Assembly (NCBI GenBank): GCA_031291305.1
Contig: JARLJH010000056.1
Coordinates: 29,481 to 93,480, forward strand
Length of the DNA stretch: 64,000 nt
Source of the DNA: Rhodoferax sp.
GTDB taxonomy: Bacteria; Pseudomonadota; Gammaproteobacteria; Burkholderiales; Burkholderiaceae_C
Direction: 5' to 3'
Below the pieces are notes generated by a model. The model saw only the letters and a program-made list of their open reading frames with translations. It was not told where the DNA came from and did not search any database. Positions 26,087 through 34,508 of the stretch are shown here, one piece after another. A program made the position numbers and the translations under genes. How positions within the stretch are numbered: the stretch's first letter is position 1; every line of letters starts with the position of its first letter.

Positions 26087-27561
26087 CCGCTTCAACTTCA
26101 ATAGCAACTTCACCCTCCACCGAAGACGTGGCGGCAAACCACCACCCTTTTGCCAGCCACATGGCCGAAGAGCTGGTGCACGGCACCCACTGGATATCGC
26201 CCGCACTGGTGGGCGTGGCGCTGCTGATGTGGCTAGCAGCGATGGGCGTGTTCCTGACCCACCCGTTGAGCGAACTGCCGCTGTACTTTGCCAACCGTTA
26301 TCTGGTGCTCGACGCCACCTCGCTGCTGTTCATTGTGGTGATCAACACCGTGTTTCTGGGCATTTGCGTCTACCTGTACTCGCGCGAGCGCAACACCCCG
26401 GCGCTGACGCTGGACATCCGCTCGCGCGCGGCGCTGATGCTATTGTTCATGGCGGTCATCAACATCGGGCTGATGGCCAACCACCTGGTGCTGCTGTGGA
26501 CGTTGATCGAGATCAGCACCCTGTGCGCTGCGCCGCTGGTGGCGCGCGGCGAGCTGACCAACCCCAAAGCGGTGGCCTGGCGCTACATGCTGTACTCGGC
26601 CATGACGCTGGCCATCACCTTTCTGGGTTTCATGGCGCTAACCCAGTCGGCCGATTTGCGTGGGGTGGAGGTGAGCTTCATGGTGGACCGGCTGGGCGAA
26701 TCGCTCACTCGCGATGCCAATGGCTGGCAGCGGCTGGGCTTGTCACTCATGTTGTTTGGCCTGGGCGGCAAGCTCGGGCTGGCGCCCTTGTATGGCTGGA
26801 TGCCCGAAACCTATGAGGCCGCACCGACCACCACCAGCGCGCTACTGGCCTCCATCCAGTTCAACATCAGCGTGGTGGCGGTGTTTCGCATTCTGCAAAT
26901 CTTTCACGGCTTTGAGTCCGGCTATGTTTCCCAAGAGCTGCTGGTGATGGGCTACTTCTCGCTGGTGGTGGCGGCCATCCAGATCATGGCCAGCAGCAAT
27001 TACAAGCGCCTGATTGCCTACGCCTGCGTCAGCTCTTCGGGGGTGATAGCGCTGGGTCTGTCGGTGGGCAAGGCCGCTGCCTACGGCGTGGTGCTGTACA
27101 TCGTGAGCAATGCGTTTGTGAAGTCGCTGCTGTTTTTGACCTCTGGGCGCATGCGCGCCGTCTACGGTACCAACGAGGTCGGCCCCTTAAGCGGCGTGAT
27201 CCGCACCTTGCCACTGGCCGGGCTGCTGTTCACGCTGGGCATTTTTGCGCTGCTGGGCTTTCCGCCCTTTGCCAGCTTTCTGGCCGAGATGCTGATCCTC
27301 TCGGGCATCGTCCAGGCCGGCAATCTGCTGGCCTTCACGCTGATGTGCGTGATGCTAACGGTGATTTTTGTCGCCACCGGGCGCACCGTGTTCCCCATGC
27401 TGTGGGGCGCGCCCAAGGTACAGGTCAGGGCACCGCGTGACCCCCGAATCACGCTGCTACCCAAGCTGGGCTTTGTCGCCATACTGGTGATGCTGGGCAC
27501 CTACACCCCCACCCCGATCACCGACTTGCTGCGCGCCGTGGCGGTGTCGATTGGGGGCTGA
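26083..27561 (+). CDS. HyfF/NuoN-like antiporter-type subunit, set 1
   Basis: A 492-residue membrane protein of the NuoM/NuoN/HyfF family, starting at an ATG that overlaps the previous stop. Ion-path residues are present: the Glu in LLWTLIEISTLCAAP, the Lys in GLGGKLGLAPLYGWMPETYE, and the Lys in SNAFVKSLLFLTSG. A hydrophilic N-terminal tail of about 35 residues (MTASTSIATSPSTEDVAANH) precedes the first helix and is longer than usual. Second antiporter-like module of set 1, so the complex could translocate ions at two or more sites. Confidence 0.87.
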   Translation: MTASTSIATSPSTEDVAANHHPFASHMAEELVHGTHWISPALVGVALLMWLAAMGVFLTHPLSELPLYFANRYLVLDATSLLFIVVINTVFLGICVYLYSRERNTPALTLDIRSRAALMLLFMAVINIGLMANHLVLLWTLIEISTLCAAPLVARGELTNPKAVAWRYMLYSAMTLAITFLGFMALTQSADLRGVEVSFMVDRLGESLTRDANGWQRLGLSLMLFGLGGKLGLAPLYGWMPETYEAAPTTTSALLASIQFNISVVAVFRILQIFHGFESGYVSQELLVMGYFSLVVAAIQIMASSNYKRLIAYACVSSSGVIALGLSVGKAAAYGVVLYIVSNAFVKSLLFLTSGRMRAVYGTNEVGPLSGVIRTLPLAGLLFTLGIFALLGFPPFASFLAEMLILSGIVQAGNLLAFTLMCVMLTVIFVATGRTVFPMLWGAPKVQVRAPRDPRITLLPKLGFVAILVMLGTYTPTPITDLLRAVAVSIGG

Positions 27562-27562
27562 C

Positions 27563-29287
27563 ATGACCCACACCACGCCAAACGCCATGCCGCCCACCGC
27601 TTCAAATGCCAGCCCAATGGTGCCGCAGGGCTTACCCCCTCTCCCTCTGGGAGAGGGCGGGGGTGAGGGCTGCCCGCAGCAAAGTAGCCAAAACATCCAC
27701 CCTCACCCTAACCCTCTCCCAGAGGGAGAGGGAATAAGTCCAGTGGCACACCTGCCAGCAACACATAAGTTACTATCAATATCAGAGCTACTTGCACAGG
27801 TAACACAAGGGCTAGAAGCCAAAAACACATTTATTTCCTTGTTTGGACGGCACGCCATTGCAGGCGAAGAAGCGGGGGTGATCGTCACCGCCGTGCTGCT
27901 CACGCCCACGGGTTTCCAGGTGCTGCGCGCCCATGTACCCAAGGGTCAAAGCTACCCCAGCCTGACCGCCCGCTTTCCCGCAGCGCAAATCTTTGAACGC
28001 GAGTTGTGGGAGCAAACCGGCCTGCTGCCCGAAGGCCACCCGTGGCTCAAACCGGTGCGTTTTGAAGGCGCGCGCCAGCAGCACATGGACGACTACCCCT
28101 TCTTCAAAGTGCGCGGGGCCGAGGTGCACGAGGTGGGCGTCGGCCCGATCCACGCCGGGGTGATTGAGCCGGGGCACTTTCGCTTCATGTGCCATGGTGA
28201 GCAGGTGCACCACCTGGAAATCCAGCTCGGCTACCAGCACCGGGCTGTGGAAGCGCTGCTGCTGCACAAGCCGCCACAGCGCCTGAGCCCGCTGGTGGAA
28301 TCCATCGTCGGCGACTCGGTCGTGGCCTACAGCTGGGCTTTCAACGCTGCGCTGGAATCTTTGGCAAATCGGCCTGTAGCCCAGGCAACACAAGGGCTAC
28401 GTGCTATTGGTTTGGAACTAGAGCGGGTTGCCATGCACCTGGCCACGCTGACCGGCCTGGCCACCGACATTGCCTACCTGCAGCCTGCGGGCACGCTGCA
28501 GCGCCTGCGCACCGCCATCATCAACGCCAGCCAGCGCGTTTGCGGCAACCGCTTTGGCAAAGGCTGGATTCGCCCCGGCGCGGCGGCGCCCATTGGCGAG
28601 GCTTTGCGGGCCGATTTGCTCAAGACCCTGCGCGCCTTCCAGACCGATTTTCTGCAAGTCAACGCGCTGCTGAGCAGCAGCCGCAGCACGCAAGCGCGTT
28701 TCAAAGGCGTGGGCACGGTGTCCACCCTGGCCGCGCAAGACATGGGTTTGACCGGCGTGGTGGCGCGTGCCAGTGGTGTGGCGCTGGATGTGCGCCGCGC
28801 CCTGCCCGATGGCCTGTATGCTGCTCACCCGCCCGAGCTGATCACGCAAGCCACGGGCGACTGCTGGGCGCGCGCGCGCCAGCGCATGCTGGAGGCTGAG
28901 GCCAGCACCCAGTGGCTGATCGACCGGCTGGCGGATCCGGCGTTGAATCTGACCGACACGCCTGCGCCGTTTGCCAAAGCCGTACCCTCCAACACCGGCG
29001 CTACCAACGTGCGCCGTGAAGGTGTGGCTCCTACAGTGGCAACCGGGTCTGCAGCGTGGGCTTTGCAAGCGAGTAGCTTGTGTGTCTCGCTGATCGAAGG
29101 CGTGCGCGGCCCGGTGATGGTGGCGCTGGAGACCGATGCCAGCGGCCAGCTCCTCCACGCCAAGGTGCAAGACCCGAGTCTGGCCAACTGGTTCGGCCTG
29201 GCCTTGGCGCTGCGCGACCAGCAAATCTCGGACTTTCCGATTTGCAACAAGAGTTTTGACCTCTCGTACTGCGGCAACGATTTATAA
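27563..29287 (+). CDS. HyfG/NuoCD-like large subunit without NiFe ligands, set 1
   Basis: A 574-residue protein: a NuoC-like 30-kDa domain (to ~165) and a NuoD-like 49-kDa domain. The group 4 motif GPIHAGVIEPGHFRF is intact at ~194-208, but the following Ni-binding RxCGxC is SIVGDS at 247-252, and the C-terminus DFPICNKSFDLSYCGNDL has no DPCxxC. It cannot hold a NiFe centre in the usual way. Residues 24-57 (LPLGEGGGEG, PHPNPLPEGEG) are the translation of a REP palindrome, and residues 71-88 and 270-285 are encoded by copies of the interspersed repeat, all without a frameshift. The NuoD helix around 275-290 still aligns with the family. The first ATG after the previous stop is used. Confidence 0.85.
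   Translation: MTHTTPNAMPPTASNASPMVPQGLPPLPLGEGGGEGCPQQSSQNIHPHPNPLPEGEGISPVAHLPATHKLLSISELLAQVTQGLEAKNTFISLFGRHAIAGEEAGVIVTAVLLTPTGFQVLRAHVPKGQSYPSLTARFPAAQIFERELWEQTGLLPEGHPWLKPVRFEGARQQHMDDYPFFKVRGAEVHEVGVGPIHAGVIEPGHFRFMCHGEQVHHLEIQLGYQHRAVEALLLHKPPQRLSPLVESIVGDSVVAYSWAFNAALESLANRPVAQATQGLRAIGLELERVAMHLATLTGLATDIAYLQPAGTLQRLRTAIINASQRVCGNRFGKGWIRPGAAAPIGEALRADLLKTLRAFQTDFLQVNALLSSSRSTQARFKGVGTVSTLAAQDMGLTGVVARASGVALDVRRALPDGLYAAHPPELITQATGDCWARARQRMLEAEASTQWLIDRLADPALNLTDTPAPFAKAVPSNTGATNVRREGVAPTVATGSAAWALQASSLCVSLIEGVRGPVMVALETDASGQLLHAKVQDPSLANWFGLALALRDQQISDFPICNKSFDLSYCGNDL
27634..27732. repeat. REP/BIME-type inverted palindrome pair inside a coding sequence
   Basis: Two units face each other: CCCCTCTCCCTCTGGGAGAG with a GGGGGTGAGGG tail, then CCCTCACCCTAACCCTCTCC followed by AGAGGGAGAGGG. 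Each unit is a hairpin, and together they form a large inverted repeat. This is a widely distributed proteobacterial intergenic element (commonly mistranslated as PHPNPLPEGEG). Here it lies in frame within the 5' end of the large-subunit gene. Confidence 0.85.
27775..27826. repeat. interspersed repeat, copy 5, in frame in the set 1 large subunit
   Basis: TATCAATATCAGAGCTACTT, then ACAGGTAACACAAGGGCTAG and AAGCC. It is in the opposite orientation to copy 3 and shares AACACAAGGGCTA with copy 6. It encodes residues 71-88 of the large subunit. Confidence 0.7.
28371..28415. repeat. interspersed repeat, copy 6, in frame in the set 1 large subunit
   Basis: GGCCTGTAGCCCAGGCAACA, then CAAGGGCTACGTGCTATTGG. 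Its first box is identical to copy 3 (GCCTGTAGCCCAGG), yet it encodes residues 270-285, which align without a gap to the NuoD family. Confidence 0.65.
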
Positions 29288-29294
29288 GCTCACC

Positions 29295-30059
29295 ATGTTT
29301 CAATCCCTCGCCGTCCGCAAAGCCCAAGGCAGCCAATTCATCCCCGACCTGCGCGCCGCCCAGCCCGGTGGCTTTCGCGGCAAACCTGTCATTGCCGATC
29401 TGGCTTGTGCCCCCAACTGCCACGTGTGCCAGGAGGTGTGCCCGACAAGCGCTATCGACTTGAAAGCAAGTTCCGCCGATCCCGTCGCCATTGATCTGGG
29501 ACGCTGCGTGATGTGCGGCGACTGCGCGCCGGTGTGCCCGAGCCAGAAATTGAGCTTCAACAACGACGTGAAGCTGTCGGCCACCACGCGCAGCGGACTG
29601 GTGGTGACCGCCGCCCGGCCCAACATCGACCCGATCAAGATATCTGCCGAATTGCACAAACGCTTTGGCAGCTCGCTCAAACTGCGCTCGGTGTCGGCGG
29701 GCGGCTGCAACGGCTGCGAGATGGAGGTCAATGCCCTAAGCAACGTCAACTTCGACCTGGGCCGCTATGGCATCGACATGGTCGCCAGCCCGCGCCACGC
29801 CGACGGCATCGTGCTCACCGGCCCGATCACCCGCAACATGGCGAAAGCGCTGCAAATCTGCTGGGACGCGATTCCTGAACCCAAGCTGCTCATCGCCGTG
29901 GGCGCCTGTGCGATTTCAGGCGGGGTGTTTGCCGACAGTGATGCCTTAGGCCGCGAGTTTCTGGACAAATACCCGCCCAGCCTCTATGTGCCCGGCTGCC
30001 CGGTGCACCCGCTGACCTTCATCAGCGGGGTGATGGATGTGCTGGGTATGACGACGTAG
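29295..30059 (+). CDS. ferredoxin-NuoB fusion small subunit (HyfH+HyfI-like), set 1
   Basis: A 254-residue protein. The N-terminal part has two 4Fe-4S sites: Cys 38/42/45/49 (CAPNCHVCQEVCP, with an unusual x3 first spacing) and Cys 71/74/77/81 (CVMCGDCAPVCP, canonical). The C-terminal part is a NuoB/HyfI small subunit with GGCNGCEMEVNAL (Cys 138, 141), the third ligand in GACAISGG, and PGCPVHP. It would pass electrons through three clusters to or from the large subunit. In E. coli Hyf the ferredoxin (HyfH) and small subunit (HyfI) are separate, so the fusion is notable. Last gene of set 1, seven bases after the large subunit. No soluble dehydrogenase follows, so the electron partner is unknown. 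Confidence 0.87.
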   Translation: MFQSLAVRKAQGSQFIPDLRAAQPGGFRGKPVIADLACAPNCHVCQEVCPTSAIDLKASSADPVAIDLGRCVMCGDCAPVCPSQKLSFNNDVKLSATTRSGLVVTAARPNIDPIKISAELHKRFGSSLKLRSVSAGGCNGCEMEVNALSNVNFDLGRYGIDMVASPRHADGIVLTGPITRNMAKALQICWDAIPEPKLLIAVGACAISGGVFADSDALGREFLDKYPPSLYVPGCPVHPLTFISGVMDVLGMTT

Positions 30060-30125
30060 GTTTAACGACGTCAAGGAAATCACGACTAGGGAAGTTTGGA
30101 CCTTGGGCTACGCCAGATAGGCGAA

Positions 30126-30956
30126 TCAAGCGCCCAGCCATTCCAGCAGTTTGCGCAATCGCACTTCTTCAGTGACCACAAAGCCGTTGATGCCTATGCG
30201 CTGAAGAATCTGCTTTCCCGGACCCGTGCTGCCCAGATCGGTCAATGCGCCCCGCAATTTGTCAACCTGCTCGACGCTCAGATTGCGCGAAGCCACCAGC
30301 GGCATATACGGCTGTGGGCGAGATGTGTGCAGAACCCGATTGCCGCTCTTAAGCCACTGTTTGTAAGCGCCTGAGTAAGAGGCAATGCCTCCTACATCGG
30401 AAATTCTGGTCTCAACGGCAAAAGGAATCGCCCCCTGCTCCCGAACATAGAAGACTCTTTCGCCCTCAATCAGGATGCCTTTGTCGCGCAGTTCAGCCCG
30501 ACAAAAATGCGTCATGTACGCCGACTCTTCCGGGAAGACGAAATTTTTTCCCTTCAGATCTTCAACCTTCTTGATGGGCGAGTCTTTATGCACGATCAGC
30601 ACGCACTGCCCATCCGGGCTCGCCGACGCGACAAACCTGTATTGGTGGTCACGCATGCCGCGCGCCGGGTAATCCGAGGGACGGGCCAGAACGAGATCAA
30701 ACTGGTTTTCCTTCATGCCATTGGCCAGTCGATCAAACTCCCGCACAAAAACCACTTTGACCTCGGCATTGATCGCTGAACCCAAGACGTCGGCCAATGG
30801 TTGGTACTTGGCATAGGCAGCCTCAGCGTTGATGCCACCCGAGGTACCTTCACTGACAGCCAGGGTCAGCTGCTGTTTTTTCACGACTTCTGCCGCATTC
30901 ACACCCAGTGCGAACAGGGCAACCAGCATCAACCCCAAGGTATATCTTTTGAACAT
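30126..30956 (-). CDS. PhnD-like periplasmic phosphate/phosphonate-type binding protein
   Basis: A 276-residue exported protein: signal peptide (LGLMLVALFALGVNAAEV) and the PhnD fold with LTLAVSEGTSGG, YQPLADVLGSAI, ANGMKENQFDLVLARPSDYP and VEDLKGKNFVFPEESAYMT in the expected order. This family holds oxyanions such as phosphonate and phosphite, and also serves as a sensor domain in orphan proteins. No ABC ATPase or permease is adjacent, so it may serve a transporter elsewhere or a sensor. It is convergent with set 1 (66 bases between stops). Confidence 0.82.
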   Translation of the reverse strand: MFKRYTLGLMLVALFALGVNAAEVVKKQQLTLAVSEGTSGGINAEAAYAKYQPLADVLGSAINAEVKVVFVREFDRLANGMKENQFDLVLARPSDYPARGMRDHQYRFVASASPDGQCVLIVHKDSPIKKVEDLKGKNFVFPEESAYMTHFCRAELRDKGILIEGERVFYVREQGAIPFAVETRISDVGGIASYSGAYKQWLKSGNRVLHTSRPQPYMPLVASRNLSVEQVDKLRGALTDLGSTGPGKQILQRIGINGFVVTEEVRLRKLLEWLGA

Positions 30957-31208
30957 TTAAAAATCTCCCGCAAAAAAATTTGGCGGAGTATCGCATTGGG
31001 TTTGACCGATCCGCAGTCACCTCGGGAGCGAGGTGATGAACTTGCTGGGGATGACGAGGTAGCTTCGGCCGGCTATCTCAAAGGCATCCCTCTGGAGAAC
31101 TCCCTGTCACGCCGCGCTGGCTCTGACAAATGCATCGACCAGCGGAGCCGCTTGACCTTTCAAAGCAGGCCGATACAGACTTTGCGTGGAAACGTCATCG
31201 CTGTCACC

Positions 31209-31823
31209 TCAAACAATGGGAGTTGATAGAAATACAGGTAGCTCTTCGGCCCATGCGGAAAACTGTCTCAGCTTTGGGAAATCCTCGCACCTGACGATCT
31301 CCGGTAACATCAGTTGGGTGAATCGCCAGGCCACGGCAACGCTGACCCCGGACAAGCCGATGCTGCTCTCATCACCATTCTCCGCAGTTGCCATTCCATC
31401 GTGTTCAAGCGCGGTGTAGGCATCCAGCAATTGGCCGCGAAAACGCGCCATCAAAGGTTCATGCTGCTTTTCAATCGGCCGCAGATTGCGTTCGTAGACG
31501 ATTTGCACCGTCTTTTCACAGGCCGCCAGCGCCAAACCGATGTGCCGCAGCGCCGTGACCCGTTCAGGGGTGGTGTCGGGCAACAAAGACCGCTTGGCCC
31601 CCAGACAATGCTGGGCATAGTCGAGGATCAAGCTGGAATCCATCAAAACCTGCCCGTCATCCAGGATCAAGGTGGGGGCTTTCACCACCGGATTGAGAGC
31701 CCGAAATGCATCGAACGTGCTGAAGACGGACAAGGGCAGGTGCTCAAAAGGAATGCCCAGCAGCTTGAGCGCAATCGCCGTGCGTCGCACGTAGGGGGAG
31801 TCCAACATACCGATCAGTTTCAT
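31209..31823 (-). CDS. glutathione S-transferase family protein
   Basis: A 204-residue protein with an N-terminal thioredoxin-like GST domain, MKLIGMLDSPYVRRTAIALK, the cis-Pro and glutathione-binding loop NPVVKAPTLILDDGQVLMDS, then a helical C-terminal domain. The active position after LDS is tyrosine/arginine rather than cysteine, as in several proteobacterial GSTs. It is divergent from the LysR gene, with 155 bases between starts, which is a usual target-regulator arrangement. Confidence 0.85.
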   Translation of the reverse strand: MKLIGMLDSPYVRRTAIALKLLGIPFEHLPLSVFSTFDAFRALNPVVKAPTLILDDGQVLMDSSLILDYAQHCLGAKRSLLPDTTPERVTALRHIGLALAACEKTVQIVYERNLRPIEKQHEPLMARFRGQLLDAYTALEHDGMATAENGDESSIGLSGVSVAVAWRFTQLMLPEIVRCEDFPKLRQFSAWAEELPVFLSTPIV

Positions 31824-31952
31824 CGCAGTTCCTGTTAAATAATCTAATTCATCGTGTGTCGATACAGAATGTGGGAAAGATCCGATTTCCCATCATTCGC
31901 TCTTGCATTTGAATTCTAGGTAACGCTTGCGTCATCGAAAAGCAATGATTCA

Positions 31953-31967
31953 TAACGCTAAATGTTA
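31953..31967. promoter_or_regulatory. candidate LysR operator, TAAC-N7-GTTA
   Basis: A dyad TAACGCTAAATGTTA lies 12 bases before the LysR ATG in the intergenic space shared with the divergent GST gene. LysR regulators bind dyads of this type. The spacing is slightly wider than the classical T-N11-A, so this is tentative. Confidence 0.35.
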
Positions 31968-31978
31968 GGAAAATTGAC

Positions 31979-32896
31979 ATGAGATCCATACCGCCGCTGA
32001 CCGCGCTCAAGTGCTTCGAGGCCGCCGCGCGCTTGAGCAGCGTCACTTTGGCGGCCCAGGAGCTGCATGTCACGCACTCCGCCGTGAGCCAGCAGATTCG
32101 TTTGCTCGAAGAGACGCTCAACGTGACGCTGTTTCAGCGTGAACCCCGAGGGCTGAAGCTGACCGAGGCGGGGCGCTTGTATGCACTGGATGTGCGCATG
32201 GCGCTGCTTGACATCGCCAAAGCCACCCAGTTGGCCCGGGCCAGACCCCAGGAAGGTGAACTCGTCGTCGGCACCCTGCCCTCTTTTGCGCTGCACTGGC
32301 TGGTGCCACGCTTGCCCGGTTTTCGCGCCACCCATCCGCAAGACCGGATCCGCCTGCACACCTCGCTGGAGGTGCAGGATCTGCGCAGCGGTCTGGTCGA
32401 CGTGAGCATTCGCATGGGGCCAGGGCACTGGCCCGACCTGATGACAAAGAAACTGTTTGAAGATCGGCTGCTGGTCGTTGCCTCACCCCGTTTTCAGGGT
32501 GGCACATTGCCAACCACCGCAGCGGAAGTGGCCCAAGTGCCACTGGTTTGCGCCTCCACCGCCTCTTGGGACGACTGGTTCGAGGCCGCAGGCGTATCCC
32601 AGCGCCCGGATACCCTGCCATTCTTGACGGCCAATGACTCCAACATCGTGCTTGGCGCTGTGGCGCTGGGCCAAGGCATTGCACTTGAACGGCACAGCTT
32701 GGTTGCAGGCGCGCTTGACCGTGGCGAGCTGGTGCAGATCACCAACATCACCATCCCCTATCCGTATCCCTACTGGGTGGTATGGCCCCCGCGCGATGAA
32801 GTTGCCAGCAAACAAGCCCGGTTTGTGGCGTGGCTTGAAGCTGAAGTGAGCCGGTATCTTTCAGGCCTGCAATCAGGGACGGCCCCGCATGATTGA
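31979..32896 (+). CDS. LysR-type transcriptional regulator, GcvA-like
   Basis: A 305-residue protein with an N-terminal winged helix (PPLTALKCFEAAARLSSVTL to FQREPRGLKLTEAGR) and a periplasmic-binding-like effector domain. The opening RSIPPLTALKCFEAAARL is characteristic of the GcvA subgroup. Its likely target is the divergent GST gene. Its own stop overlaps the start of the decayed ferredoxin-NuoB fragment by eight bases, so the fragment was brought up to the gene by a rearrangement. Confidence 0.9.
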   Translation: MRSIPPLTALKCFEAAARLSSVTLAAQELHVTHSAVSQQIRLLEETLNVTLFQREPRGLKLTEAGRLYALDVRMALLDIAKATQLARARPQEGELVVGTLPSFALHWLVPRLPGFRATHPQDRIRLHTSLEVQDLRSGLVDVSIRMGPGHWPDLMTKKLFEDRLLVVASPRFQGGTLPTTAAEVAQVPLVCASTASWDDWFEAAGVSQRPDTLPFLTANDSNIVLGAVALGQGIALERHSLVAGALDRGELVQITNITIPYPYPYWVVWPPRDEVASKQARFVAWLEAEVSRYLSGLQSGTAPHD

Positions 32897-33010
32897 TCTT
32901 TGCGTATTCCTCGCCATCTGAAAAGCCCACGGTACGCCCATCATCCCCGACCTGCACCCCGCCCATCCCGATGGTTTGGGCGGCAAACCGGTCATGGCCG
33001 ATCTGATGCG
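32889..33010 (+). pseudogene. 5' remnant of a ferredoxin-NuoB (HyfHI-like) gene
   Basis: From an ATG, the frame reads MIDLCVFLAI, a TGA stop, then KAHGTPIIPDLHPAHPDGL and GGKPVMADL. This aligns with the set 1 small subunit (SLAVRKAQG, then IPDLRAAQPGGFRGKPVIADL), with 14 of 22 identical residues over the second part. The TGA stands where set 1 has Arg9, so a CGA to TGA change is the likely first lesion. After MADLM the similarity ends before any cysteine. It differs too much to be a fresh copy of set 1, so it derives from a third, older gene. Confidence 0.75.
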
Positions 33011-33094
33011 GTCTAACCTGACCTTCCGGATTAAGTCTGCTCTAAGGGGTATACAAGAAAATTCCGCGCATTTGGAAATCTCTGGAGTGGCCCC

Positions 33095-33697
33095 TTGAAC
33101 CTGATTGAATCCTACAACCGCAGTCTCTTCTTGATGATCAATGGAGACAACAGCGCCCCCAGATGGCTTGTCGACTTGGCGACTCTGGTGGGTGATGGTG
33201 TCATTTATCTGATTCCGCTCTTGCTGATCGGGCTGTGGCTGTGGGGGAACACTAGGCAGCGCAAGCTCGCCGTCAAAGCGTTTGCTGTGGCGATGCTGGG
33301 TGTCGGGCTGAATCAACTGATCGGTGTCATGTGGCAGCACCCACGACCATTCATGCTAGGCCTTGGGCATACGTGGATCGTTCATGCTGCGGACTCATCG
33401 TTCCCAAGCGATCACGTGACGGTACTTACAGCGATAGGGTTAAGCCTGCTTCTTGATGGCGCAACCGCCGTGGCGTGCCTGACGCTCACCATGGCGCTTG
33501 CGGTAGCCTGGGCCCGCGTGTTCCTGGGTGTGCATTTTCCGCTCGACATGCTGGGCGCAGTGGTCGTTGCTGGCGTCTCGCTGGGCAGCGTGGCCCCCAT
33601 CTGGCAGCGTTTCGGGAGCCAAGCGACGGGCTTGGCAGAACAACTCTACCGAAGGCTGCTTGCTTGGCCGATTTCTGCCGGATGGGTTAAATCTTGA
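33095..33697 (+). CDS. undecaprenyl-diphosphatase, BcrC-type PAP2 phosphatase
   Basis: A 200-residue membrane protein with the three PAP2 motifs: HPRPFMLGLG, SFPSDH (the PSDH form is typical of BcrC/YbjG, against PSGH in others), and ARVFLGVHFPLDMLG with the catalytic His. It should remove one phosphate from undecaprenyl pyrophosphate at the outer face of the cytoplasmic membrane, recycling the lipid carrier. The start is TTG, supported by a GGAG site seven bases upstream; no in-frame ATG precedes the conserved LIESYNRSLFLMING. Confidence 0.85.
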   Translation: MNLIESYNRSLFLMINGDNSAPRWLVDLATLVGDGVIYLIPLLLIGLWLWGNTRQRKLAVKAFAVAMLGVGLNQLIGVMWQHPRPFMLGLGHTWIVHAADSSFPSDHVTVLTAIGLSLLLDGATAVACLTLTMALAVAWARVFLGVHFPLDMLGAVVVAGVSLGSVAPIWQRFGSQATGLAEQLYRRLLAWPISAGWVKS

Positions 33698-33912
33698 TGT
33701 GCCGTGCCCTTGTGTGCCGGGTTTTCCACGTCCTGCGGACGCCCCTCAGCGCCCACCATCCAAAGAATCAGGCCTGCAAGAACGGTTTGTAATCAACTGT
33801 AAGTTGGGTAAAAACCAAGCGACTGCTCGCGAATGCGCGCCATCGCACACAAATGCGTCACAACGCGCCGCGATAATCGAAAGCTGTATTTTTCCAGCTT
33901 TATGGTACCTTT

Positions 33913-34482
33913 ATGAATCAACAATCCACCCCTCGTTACGATGCCATCAGCCGGGCTTTCCACTGGCTCACCGCCATCGCTGTCGTCATCGCCTTCACCA
34001 TCGGGCCAGAACACTTTGGCCGACTCATGCGCGACGGTGTCGACCCCGCCACCATGAGCGATGTTGTCTGGCACGAATCCTTGGGCGTCCTGGTTTTTGT
34101 GCTGACCCTGCTGCGCTTACTCTGGGTGGCTGCGCGTCCTGCCGCACCGCAGATTCCCATGGCACCCAAAATGCAACTGATGGCAAAACTGGCTCACCTA
34201 GCGCTGTGGGCGCTGATGCTGGCTTTGCCAATCTCTGCACTGCTGGCTTTGGGCTCCGAGGGCCATCCACTGACGCTGCTGGGTGGTGTGCGCGTTGACC
34301 AGATGCCTCTGATTGCCAACTCCGCGCTTGCCAAACTGGCCGACTGGGGTGACGTGCATGGATTTTTGGGCGATGCCATTCTGTGGCTGGCTGGTTTGCA
34401 CGCTGCTGCGGCTATCTATCACCATGTGATGCTCAAAGACGGCGTTTTGCTGACCATGCTGCCTCCCAGGAAGACTCGTTAA
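33913..34482 (+). CDS. cytochrome b561 family membrane protein
   Basis: A 189-residue protein with four membrane helices and the YodB/CybB pattern: RYDAISRAFHWLTAIAVV with a haem-ligand His, VWHESLGVLVFVLTLLRLLW, and WGDVHGFLGDAILWLAGLHA plus AAIYHHVMLKD near the end. The histidines on helices 1, 2 and 4 would hold two b haems. It moves electrons across or along the cytoplasmic membrane, for example quinol to superoxide or a periplasmic acceptor. It stands alone between the phosphatase and the end of set 2. Confidence 0.88.
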   Translation: MNQQSTPRYDAISRAFHWLTAIAVVIAFTIGPEHFGRLMRDGVDPATMSDVVWHESLGVLVFVLTLLRLLWVAARPAAPQIPMAPKMQLMAKLAHLALWALMLALPISALLALGSEGHPLTLLGGVRVDQMPLIANSALAKLADWGDVHGFLGDAILWLAGLHAAAAIYHHVMLKDGVLLTMLPPRKTR

Positions 34483-34508
34483 GCGATGCTCAGGAATGAC
34501 CCGTCGTC

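Noticed and set aside
29230-29287. Two cysteines at the C-terminus of the set 1 large subunit (DFPICNKSFDLSYC) as possible NiFe ligands.
   Set aside because: Spacing is nine residues rather than CxxC, the first ligand pair is absent, and the set 2 protein has Ile and Ser at these places.
31018-31035. Perfect hairpin CACCTCGGGAGCGAGGTG between the GST and PhnD-like genes.
   Set aside because: No T-run on either side and the short stem is likely by chance in this GC-rich sequence; not strong enough to call a terminator.
31130-31208. In-frame continuation after the GST stop (STQSLYRPALKGQAAPLVDA) that looks like the C-terminus of another protein.
   Set aside because: Only about 25 residues, no family could be assigned, and the GST end is already natural.
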